This document shows positions 1 to 5,652 of a DNA stretch of 26,226 bases, piece by piece (the stretch's first letter is position 1; each line of letters starts with the position of its first letter). The stretch is taken from the NCBI GenBank assembly GCA_002293425.1, contig DBDE01000025.1, forward strand, positions 1 to 26,226. Reading direction: 5' to 3'. The notes under the pieces are model-generated. The model did no database searches. It worked only from the letters and a program-made list of their open reading frames with translations, and was not told where the DNA came from. The stretch is from Alistipes sp. UBA940 (GTDB taxonomy: Bacteria > Bacteroidota > Bacteroidia > Bacteroidales > Rikenellaceae). The translations under genes were made by a program, and so were the position numbers.

Positions 1-130
1 GCGACACAAGCGATCAATGAGCAGAGCTATCAACGGGCCTGCGGGAGGATGTTAACCTCGGGCTCGAGGCCGAACGGCCTCTGCGAGGCCGAAAAACTCT
101 CAATTCTCAACTCTCAATTCTCTGGCTGGC
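1..130. other. Non-coding stretch at the window edge
   Basis: No convincing gene. It lies downstream of the minus-strand glycosyltransferase. It holds a perfect 7-bp inverted repeat (66-72 with 75-81, loop AA) and, at 97-122, one copy of a short repeat also found after fabF and radC. The A-run at 91-95 lies on the wrong side of the hairpin to make a minus-strand terminator. The segment is cut by the window edge. Confidence 0.5.
97..122 (-). repeat. Short gene-end repeat, copy 1
   Basis: On the minus strand this contains gagagttgagaattgagagt. The same core appears on the plus strand near 23771-23792 (end of fabF) and 25474-25495 (just after radC). All three copies have the same orientation relative to the upstream gene and begin within about 15 nt of its stop codon. 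Short repeats of this general style are common in Bacteroidales intergenic DNA; their function is unknown. Confidence 0.7.
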
Positions 131-1111
131 TCACTTCACCTCGCCGAAGCGGACAGGTTGGCGATAGACAAAGCGGAACTTCAAATAGTTATAACCATTA
201 TACACCGTCGGCAGCCAACAACACAGCCACACAAAAATCTTCCTCTTCGCCCCGACCCCGCGCCACGCCACAGCCTGGCGATAATACACCTGCTTCAACC
301 CCCTGTGCTCCCGCGCAAACTCCCTGTCCCCCAAATACTTGCGATTCATAGTCAGCAAATACTCTTCCTCGTAAACCCGCCGCACCAACACATCGGCATA
401 CAACCGCCAAAGACCCTCCCGACGGGCCAGCTCCAACCGATCATTCAACGCCCCAATCGCCCACCTGACATCGAAACCGCTAAGCATCACGCTATCAGGA
501 TTCAAAAAATGGCAATACAACACCTCCCCCGTGACCGCCACCCGCCGGGCCGCCCACAGCAAATGGTGCACCACCGCAACATCCTCGCCCGTGTACGACC
601 CCACCGGAAAACGCACCCCGCGCCAAACCTCACGCCGGTAAACCTTATCCCAAATATAGGGGCTCGACCAGCGATAGAACTCCTCCAAGATCTCCCGATT
701 GGTCAACACCGTGACGGGCTGGGGCTCGGGCGTCTCCAAAAAATCGGCCGACGAGCGCACCCTCTTACAATGGGCAATGTCGCAGTCGTTATCCACACAC
801 ATCCCCACCAGCCGCTCGATCATAGCGGGAGCCATAAAGTCGTCGTTGTCGCAAAAAGCTATGAACTCGCCCCGAGCCACCTCGATGCCGTCGTTGCGCG
901 CGGCCGACACCCCGCCGTTGGGCTTGTGGATAACTCTGACCCTCTCGTCCCGCACCGCAAACTCGTCGCAGATCTGCGGGCTCCGATCGCTCGAACCGTC
1001 GTCGATGAGCAGCACCTCCAACCGGCGATGGGTCTGCGCCAGAATGCTCTCGACACACCGCGCAAGATAACGCTCGCAATTGTAGACCGGAACTATGACT
1101 GAAACTAACAT
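131..1111 (-). CDS. Family 2 glycosyltransferase
   Basis: A 326-residue GT-A fold glycosyltransferase expected to move a sugar from a nucleotide-sugar donor onto a glycan or lipid acceptor at the inner face of the cytoplasmic membrane. The N-terminus is typical of GT2: SVIVPVYNCE at residues 4-13, nucleotide-binding DDGSSD at 37-42, NGGVSAARN at 65-73 and the metal-binding acidic motif DNDD at 88-91. The C-terminal third is divergent, rich in Arg, Tyr and Trp, and likely sets the acceptor. There is no signal peptide. The start codon lies inside the 3' end of the upstream PatB-like gene (7-bp overlap), so the two are probably co-transcribed. Neighbours do not reveal the glycan made, and a specific substrate cannot be assigned. 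Confidence 0.9.
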   Translation of the reverse strand: MLVSVIVPVYNCERYLARCVESILAQTHRRLEVLLIDDGSSDRSPQICDEFAVRDERVRVIHKPNGGVSAARNDGIEVARGEFIAFCDNDDFMAPAMIERLVGMCVDNDCDIAHCKRVRSSADFLETPEPQPVTVLTNREILEEFYRWSSPYIWDKVYRREVWRGVRFPVGSYTGEDVAVVHHLLWAARRVAVTGEVLYCHFLNPDSVMLSGFDVRWAIGALNDRLELARREGLWRLYADVLVRRVYEEEYLLTMNRKYLGDREFAREHRGLKQVYYRQAVAWRGVGAKRKIFVWLCCWLPTVYNGYNYLKFRFVYRQPVRFGEVK

Positions 1112-2379
1112 AACCGGCCCACCGCATCATATAACTGACTCATCGCCTGCTCCAGCGTTGCGCGGTTGGTGGCGACATTGAGGCGCGCAAAGCCCACCCC
1201 CTCGCGCCCGAAATCGGCACCCGAATTGAGTCCCAACCCCGCCTCGTCGGCAAGCCACGACATCAGCCTCCGATGTCCCGAACTCGCAGAGTTCGTCGGT
1301 CCGCCGCCCCCCGACGCGGCGGCTGATGGTTCGACAAGTTCACCAACCAGCCTTGCCGGCGGCAGACTATCCAACAATTCCCGAAAATCGAGCCACACAA
1401 GATAGGTCCCCTGCTGACACGGAGCCTTGACCGACGGAATATTCTCGCACAAAAACGTGTGAACATACTCCACATTGCCCTTCAGATATGCCAACAACTC
1501 CTCCAACCACCCTTCACAATGGTCATACGCCGCCCGAAGTGCCACGTGGCCGAAAAGTGTGCCCTCGATGATATGGCTCCTGGCATATTCGGCATCCCAC
1601 TTTTCACGCATCTTTTCGTCGGAAATTATGGCGACCGATGTTGCCAATCCTGCTATGTTGAAGCTCTTGCTGGGAGCGACAAAGGTGACGCACCGCGCCG
1701 CAAAACGCTCGTCGAGCGAGGCGATATGGATGTGACGGTGAGGAGCAAAAATCAAATCGGAATGGATCTCGTCCGAAAGAATCGTAACGTCATATTCGAC
1801 ACACAACTCCCCCAACCGCGTCAACTCATCACGCGTAAAGACCCTGCCCACCGGATTGTGGGGGTTGCAAAGGATAATGGCCCGAGCTCCTGCCGAAAAG
1901 ATTTTTTCCAACCCCCCGAAATCCATTGCGAACCCATCGGCGGTGTGGTGCAAAGGATTGGTCACCACCCGCCGCCCGTTCGCCTCGACTAAGGTGCGAA
2001 ACGGCGGATAAACCGGAGTCTGGATAACGACCGCATCGCCCGCCTCGGTAAAAGCCCGAATAGCAAAACCGAGTCCTGCCAGAACGCCCGTCGTAAACCG
2101 CAACCACTCACACTCCACCTCCCACCCGTTTCTCCTTCGCAACCAGTTCCCGACCGAACCACCGCACAGCGACGCTCCGATGTCGTAGCCATAGAGATTG
2201 TGATCCGCCCGCTCGACGATTGCCTTTTTTATCTGCGGCGCGCACTCGAAATCCATATCGGCCACCCACATCGGAATGACATCCGAACGGCCGAACAGAT
2301 CCCCGCGAAGGTCGTATTTCAGCGTTCCCCTCCCTGCGCGGGTAGGAATGGTATCAAAATTGCAGGTCAGATTAGTCAT
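1105..2379 (-). CDS. PatB/MalY-type PLP-dependent C-S lyase (cystathionine beta-lyase-like aminotransferase)
   Basis: A 424-residue fold-type I PLP enzyme. Family members cleave cystathionine or cysteine conjugates to pyruvate, ammonia and a thiol. It opens with FDTIPTRAGRGTLKYD, and has PMWVADMDF at 36-44, CNPHNPVGRV at 171-180, the DEIHSDL motif at 203-209 and the PLP lysine K238 in VAPSKSFNIAGL. The ORF could be read further upstream, but the ATG at 2379 gives the family N-terminus and faces a divergent promoter region. Residues about 336-368 are an insertion absent from ordinary family members: low-complexity, containing LVGELVEPSAAASGGGG, and matching a palindromic repeat in the DNA. The PLP core and the C-terminal LNSGADFG segment are intact, so the enzyme may still work. 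It overlaps the glycosyltransferase gene by 7 bp. Confidence 0.9.
   Translation of the reverse strand: MTNLTCNFDTIPTRAGRGTLKYDLRGDLFGRSDVIPMWVADMDFECAPQIKKAIVERADHNLYGYDIGASLCGGSVGNWLRRRNGWEVECEWLRFTTGVLAGLGFAIRAFTEAGDAVVIQTPVYPPFRTLVEANGRRVVTNPLHHTADGFAMDFGGLEKIFSAGARAIILCNPHNPVGRVFTRDELTRLGELCVEYDVTILSDEIHSDLIFAPHRHIHIASLDERFAARCVTFVAPSKSFNIAGLATSVAIISDEKMREKWDAEYARSHIIEGTLFGHVALRAAYDHCEGWLEELLAYLKGNVEYVHTFLCENIPSVKAPCQQGTYLVWLDFRELLDSLPPARLVGELVEPSAAASGGGGPTNSASSGHRRLMSWLADEAGLGLNSGADFGREGVGFARLNVATNRATLEQAMSQLYDAVGRLC
1273..1374 (-). repeat. In-frame palindromic repeat inserted in the PatB-like gene
   Basis: About 102 bp (34 codons) with no counterpart in the usual PatB C-terminal domain. 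It contains an imperfect GGTT...AACC palindrome at 1328-1348, a CCGCCG/CGGCGG inverted pair around 1300-1322, and a perfect GAACTC-GCA-GAGTTC palindrome near 1278-1292. The peptide it encodes (ELVEPS-type) resembles translations of dispersed repeats containing a TTCGACAAG core that I recall from other bacterial genomes. Exact ends are uncertain by a few codons. Confidence 0.55.
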
Positions 2380-2397
2380 ATTGTTCACAAAGTTAAC

Positions 2398-2405
2398 TAC
2401 TTTTG
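2398..2405 (+). promoter_or_regulatory. Bacteroidetes -7 promoter element for the pseudouridine synthase gene
   Basis: TACTTTTG matches TAnnTTTG, with a TTG at 2381-2383 as possible -33 element. It overlaps the TTG that would open the longer reading frame at 2403, so the ATG at 2427 is the likely start, with a leader of about 15 nt. The whole 2380-2426 gap is the divergent promoter region shared with the PatB-like gene. Confidence 0.6.
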
Positions 2406-2426
2406 TATCAAATCCAAAACCCAGGT

Positions 2427-3524
2427 ATGATCGACAACTTCTCGAAAGACAAGCGTCCGCGCAAACGAATAGTGGCCACCGAAGCCGTCGGCCGCACGCC
2501 CCGTCACGATGCACCCGAAGCCCCACGCGAACATAAGCCCCACCAGGGCGGCGAGCGGCGTTCGTTCAACCCCAACTTTTCGACCGACAACAAACCGCTC
2601 TTCAAGAAGCCCGAAAGAGACTTCAATCGTTGGGAAGGTGGCGAGTCCAAAAAGAATTTCGGCCCTAAAAAACCATTCGGCGAGAGAAAACCTTTCGGCC
2701 CCAAGAAGCCGTTCGGTCCCAAGAAACCCTTTGTGAAGAGGGGTCCGGGGGCTATGGAGGCGGGCGCAAAGCCGATGAGTTATCCAAGTTACAACCCCGA
2801 AAGCAGCGACGAACTGCGCCTGAACCGATACATTTCGATGAGCGGAAAGTGTTCGCGCCGCGAAGCCGACCAGCTTATCGCTGCCGGAGACGTCACGGTG
2901 AACGGACAGGTCGTGACCACGCTCGGTTCGAAGATCAAGCCCACCGACGAAGTGCGGTTGAAGGGCGAGCTGTTGAGCAATCAGCGCAAGGTGTACATTC
3001 TGCTCAACAAGCCCAAGGGCTATGTGACCTCGCTGGACGACCCCCACGCCGAGAAAACGGTGATGGACATCGTGCGCAATGCTTGTGCCGAGCGCATCTA
3101 TCCCGTCGGCCGGCTGGACAAGAGCTCCGTCGGCGTGTTGCTGTTGACCAACGACGGTGAATTAACTGAAAAATTAACTCATCCGTCGCACAATAAGAAA
3201 AAAATTTATCAAGTGACGCTTGAAAGGCCGTTGACCAACAACGATCTGTTGCGTGCCCGCGACGGAATAGATTTGGACGACGGGATAATCATTCCCGACG
3301 CAGTGGAGTTTGTGAAGCCCGACAATCGCAAGGAGGTGGGCATCGAGATCCATAGCGGCCGCAATCGTATCGTGAGGCGCATTTTCGAGGAGCTGGGGTA
3401 TGGGGTACACAAGCTGGATCGGGTCTATTTTGCGGGCTTGACCAAGAAGAACCTTAAGCGCGGTCAGTGGCGTTTTTTGACGGACAAGGAGGTTTCGATG
3501 CTGAAGACCGGAAGGTACGAGTAG
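2427..3524 (+). CDS. RsuA/RluB-type rRNA pseudouridine synthase with long basic N-terminal extension
   Basis: A 365-residue enzyme predicted to isomerise a uridine of rRNA (RluB-like, probably 23S) to pseudouridine. Residues 1-125 are a disordered, Lys/Arg/Pro-rich extension with tandem KPFGPK-like repeats at 78-102. An S4 RNA-binding domain follows (about 130-178, with LNRYISMSGKCSRREAD), then the catalytic domain with ILLNKPKGYVTS, the GRLDK motif carrying catalytic Asp231, and SGRNRIVRRIFEELGY, the family signature. The basic extension is known in Bacteroidetes homologues and probably aids ribosome binding (inference). The upstream TTG start would place translation inside the promoter, so I chose ATG 2427. 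A strong terminator follows at 3554. Confidence 0.92.
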   Translation: MIDNFSKDKRPRKRIVATEAVGRTPRHDAPEAPREHKPHQGGERRSFNPNFSTDNKPLFKKPERDFNRWEGGESKKNFGPKKPFGERKPFGPKKPFGPKKPFVKRGPGAMEAGAKPMSYPSYNPESSDELRLNRYISMSGKCSRREADQLIAAGDVTVNGQVVTTLGSKIKPTDEVRLKGELLSNQRKVYILLNKPKGYVTSLDDPHAEKTVMDIVRNACAERIYPVGRLDKSSVGVLLLTNDGELTEKLTHPSHNKKKIYQVTLERPLTNNDLLRARDGIDLDDGIIIPDAVEFVKPDNRKEVGIEIHSGRNRIVRRIFEELGYGVHKLDRVYFAGLTKKNLKRGQWRFLTDKEVSMLKTGRYE

Positions 3525-3553
3525 GTGACTTTTTGCGGGCATTTGTGCCTTGA

Positions 3554-3583
3554 TCGAAACGGCTGCCCGTTTCGATTTTTTTT
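3554..3583 (+). terminator. Rho-independent terminator after the pseudouridine synthase gene
   Basis: A perfect 9-bp stem (3554-3562 with 3567-3575) with a CTGC loop is followed by eight T. The T-run leads within 4 nt into the -7 element of the first lipoprotein-protease unit. Confidence 0.9.
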
Positions 3584-3586
3584 GCA

Positions 3587-3594
3587 TACCTTTG
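3587..3594 (+). promoter_or_regulatory. -7 promoter element of protease unit 1
   Basis: TACCTTTG matches TAnnTTTG and lies 22 nt before the ATG of the first lipoprotein. Equivalent elements, TATCTTTG at 5617 and 8095, precede units 2 and 3, each right after a terminator T-run. Confidence 0.65.
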
Positions 3595-3616
3595 CCCTAA
3601 CCAAAACTATGCTTTT

Positions 3617-4114
3617 ATGAACAAACTATTTTTTTATGTTGCTTTGGCGGCCGTGTGCGTTGCCTGCAACGACGACAAGGACGATGGTGGGAACAATATC
3701 CCCGAACTGGGTGTTCAACCCGTTGCCGTCTCGACCGAAATCCAGGAGTTTTTTGAGGAGAATCTTCCTCAAAAGTCCACGGTGTATAGTGGCGAACCAT
3801 TACTCTCATTTGATTACAACGAAACTACTGCCGTTGCAATCAACGACACAGAAGCGTTTCAAGGGATTTTTTCGGCTCAAACAGAGTTGCCCATTATCAA
3901 TTTTGACGAATACACGCTCGTCATAGGGCAATGTCAAGTCGGGGGGACGGCGTACGGTGTTTTGGGCCAAGGCATCGACTTTGAAGCCGACAAGGCAGTG
4001 ATAAATCTAAAGATAGAGGTGCCCGAAGAGACCTACTGGATGATCTGTCCGCTCTATTTTTGGGGCATCTATCCGAAATTCACTCAAACCGAAATCGAAA
4101 TTAATGTGTTCTAA
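3617..4114 (+). CDS. Small surface-type lipoprotein paired with a subtilase, unit 1
   Basis: A 165-residue lipoprotein of unrecognised family. The signal peptide MNKLFFYVALAAVCVAC ends in lipobox V-A-C17 and is followed by NDDKDD, a Bacteroidetes-type lipoprotein export signal that predicts display on the cell surface. Residues 1-50 are almost identical to the lipoprotein of unit 3 (8131), while residues 51-165 are only distantly similar. Shared landmarks in the variable part are LPIINFDEYTLVIG (91-104) and YFWGIYPK near the end. The beta-rich body recalls PrcB, the lipoprotein partner of the Treponema protease PrtP, but this is a fold-level guess. The protease gene starts 14 nt downstream, the same gap as in unit 3. 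A homologous domain is fused to the protease in unit 2, so a chaperone, inhibitor or anchor role toward the protease is a reasonable inference. Confidence 0.8.
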   Translation: MNKLFFYVALAAVCVACNDDKDDGGNNIPELGVQPVAVSTEIQEFFEENLPQKSTVYSGEPLLSFDYNETTAVAINDTEAFQGIFSAQTELPIINFDEYTLVIGQCQVGGTAYGVLGQGIDFEADKAVINLKIEVPEETYWMICPLYFWGIYPKFTQTEIEINVF

Positions 4115-4128
4115 AACCACTTGAAATA

Positions 4129-5562
4129 ATGAAAAAGTGTATATATTTTGCAATAGTTGCAACTTGTTTTTGTCAGTGTAGTCCCGATTTTGAAGAGCTG
4201 TCTATCGACAGCCTCTTGACAAGATCGGTCATTGAATCGGAAGAAGTTGCCACAGACTATGAAATTGTTTCCGATATTGTTACCGTAAAACTGAAGCCAA
4301 GTGTCAGAACTCTACGGTCAGATGTTAAAACTCTGAATAATAATGATTTGGGTTACATCGACCTTTCTGTTCCGGAAGGTGTCGAAGTGGAAGATTATAT
4401 TGCCCAGCTCAAAGAGAGTGGCGAATTCGAGAGTGTCGAGTTCAATACTTTGGGTGAATATTATTTGTTTCCGAACGATTTGTATTCGAATGAGTGGTTT
4501 TTCGAGGAAATTGACCTCTATTCTGCGTGGGATATTACTACCGGTTCATCCAATATTAAAGTTGCGGTTATCGATTCGGGCGTAAACGTCACGCATCCCG
4601 ATCTTGGAACCGGTCTCGATGGATACGGCAACGTCGATCAATCGTTGGGATGGAATTATCTGGCCCAGAACAACAGCATGACGTATATCGGTGAACATGG
4701 GACAGCCGTTGCGGGTGTTATAGCTGCTAAAACTAACAATGGCAGTTTACGTGGTATTTCGGGCATTGCTGGTGGCAATAGGGGGCGTGGGGTTACGATT
4801 ATCCCTTACTGTATAGGTTTGGATGCCCCGAATTCGGCTTATGTGGACGATGCTATTCTCGATGCTGTTGACAAGGGTGCTCGGGTGATTAATATGAGCT
4901 TTGGTGTCGGGCAAAATTCCGCCATAACAAGTGCCATCAATTATGCCTTGTCGCAAAATGTGGTTGTGGTCTGTGCTTCGGGCAATGATAACGTATATGG
5001 TGTAGGACAAGCTGTTGTATATCCAGCCTCTCTCCTTGATGTTGTGGCGGTGGGGAATATGGGCAAGAATATGAATCGTTATCATGATTCCAACTATGGT
5101 TCGGCTTTAGATGTGGTTGCTCCCGGCGAAGACATTATGTCGACCAATGTGAGTGGTGGTTATTCTCCGGTTGGTGGTACCTCCATTGCGGCACCTGTTG
5201 TTTCCGGCATTGTCGCTCTTATGTTGTCGGTCAACCCCAATCTGTCGGCTGAAAATGTGAACGACATTATCAAGGAGACTGCGCAGAGGATTCCGACGGT
5301 CGAGTCGGGACGTACTATTCAGTATACTCCAAAAGTGAACGGTTCGTGGAATAACTATATGGGTCACGGCTTGGTGAATGCTTACGCGGCGGTGCAGGCG
5401 GCAATGCCCAACCAATCGGTCAGCGGCGGCCACATATTTTCCTCGCAAACGGGTGTTTACGACGGCCAAGCCGTTCTTCTCTCTTACGACCAATCGCCTC
5501 GCGGCGGGAACTGGAACTATGCCTATCAGTGGCAGATGCGCATCTACAACAACTGCGCCTGA
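4129..5562 (+). CDS. S8 subtilisin-like serine protease, unit 1, C-terminally truncated
   Basis: A 477-residue exported serine endopeptidase. The N-terminus is a lipoprotein-like signal with cysteines at 13, 15 and 17 and CSPDFEE after the last; none gives a textbook lipobox. Residues about 48-112 resemble the fervidolysin-type N-terminal propeptide. The catalytic domain (about 118-425) is complete: Asp149 in VAVIDSG, His190 in GEHGTAVAG, oxyanion Asn286 in ASGND, Ser352 in GGTSIAAP. The C-terminal module begins like those of the two paralogues (SVSGGHIFSS, NWNYAYQWQMRIY) but stops after NNCA; both paralogues run on for about 140 residues of Ig-like sequence. The downstream DNA rejoins the unit-boundary sequence at once, suggesting a deletion. 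Codon use in the catalytic part is AT-richer than in the tail. Probably a working protease lacking its tail, or an early decay product. Confidence 0.88.
   Translation: MKKCIYFAIVATCFCQCSPDFEELSIDSLLTRSVIESEEVATDYEIVSDIVTVKLKPSVRTLRSDVKTLNNNDLGYIDLSVPEGVEVEDYIAQLKESGEFESVEFNTLGEYYLFPNDLYSNEWFFEEIDLYSAWDITTGSSNIKVAVIDSGVNVTHPDLGTGLDGYGNVDQSLGWNYLAQNNSMTYIGEHGTAVAGVIAAKTNNGSLRGISGIAGGNRGRGVTIIPYCIGLDAPNSAYVDDAILDAVDKGARVINMSFGVGQNSAITSAINYALSQNVVVVCASGNDNVYGVGQAVVYPASLLDVVAVGNMGKNMNRYHDSNYGSALDVVAPGEDIMSTNVSGGYSPVGGTSIAAPVVSGIVALMLSVNPNLSAENVNDIIKETAQRIPTVESGRTIQYTPKVNGSWNNYMGHGLVNAYAAVQAAMPNQSVSGGHIFSSQTGVYDGQAVLLSYDQSPRGGNWNYAYQWQMRIYNNCA
5359..5548 (+). repeat. Protease tail repeat, truncated copy
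   Basis: About 190 bp at the 3' end of the unit 1 protease is nearly identical to about 10134-10323 of the unit 3 protease, although their catalytic domains are much more divergent. Identity stops abruptly at the truncation point. Confidence 0.8.
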
Positions 5563-5585
5563 GTTAACTAATTAAAATTTTCATT

Positions 5586-5612
5586 GAAGCCTTTGCCGGT
5601 TTCATTTTTTTT
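5586..5612 (+). terminator. Terminator between units 1 and 2
   Basis: A 6-bp stem (5586-5591 with 5598-5603, one G-T pair) is followed by eight T. It is weaker than its relatives before units 1 and 3, and runs into the next promoter. Confidence 0.65.
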
Positions 5613-5616
5613 GTTA

Positions 5617-5624
5617 TATCTTTG
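5617..5624 (+). promoter_or_regulatory. -7 promoter element of protease unit 2
   Basis: TATCTTTG matches TAnnTTTG, 28 nt before the ATG at 5653. The DNA from the T-run through the start codon is nearly identical to that before unit 3 (8083-8133). Confidence 0.65.
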
Positions 5625-5652
5625 CTTTGTTAACCAATTAACCTAATTTTTT

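Noticed and set aside
40..60. Possible third copy of the structured repeat
   Set aside because: Only a vague AGGAT...AACCT similarity to the 3' linker is visible, and the window edge prevents checking the helices.
66..81. Hairpin near the window edge as terminator of the glycosyltransferase gene
   Set aside because: For a minus-strand terminator the A-run should lie at lower coordinates than the hairpin; here it lies at higher coordinates.
3636..3642. T7 tracts in the lipoprotein signal-peptide codons (units 1 and 3) as phase-variation switches
   Set aside because: Seven T in an AT-rich signal sequence is not long enough to argue for switching, and unit 2 has the same codons with one substitution rather than an indel.
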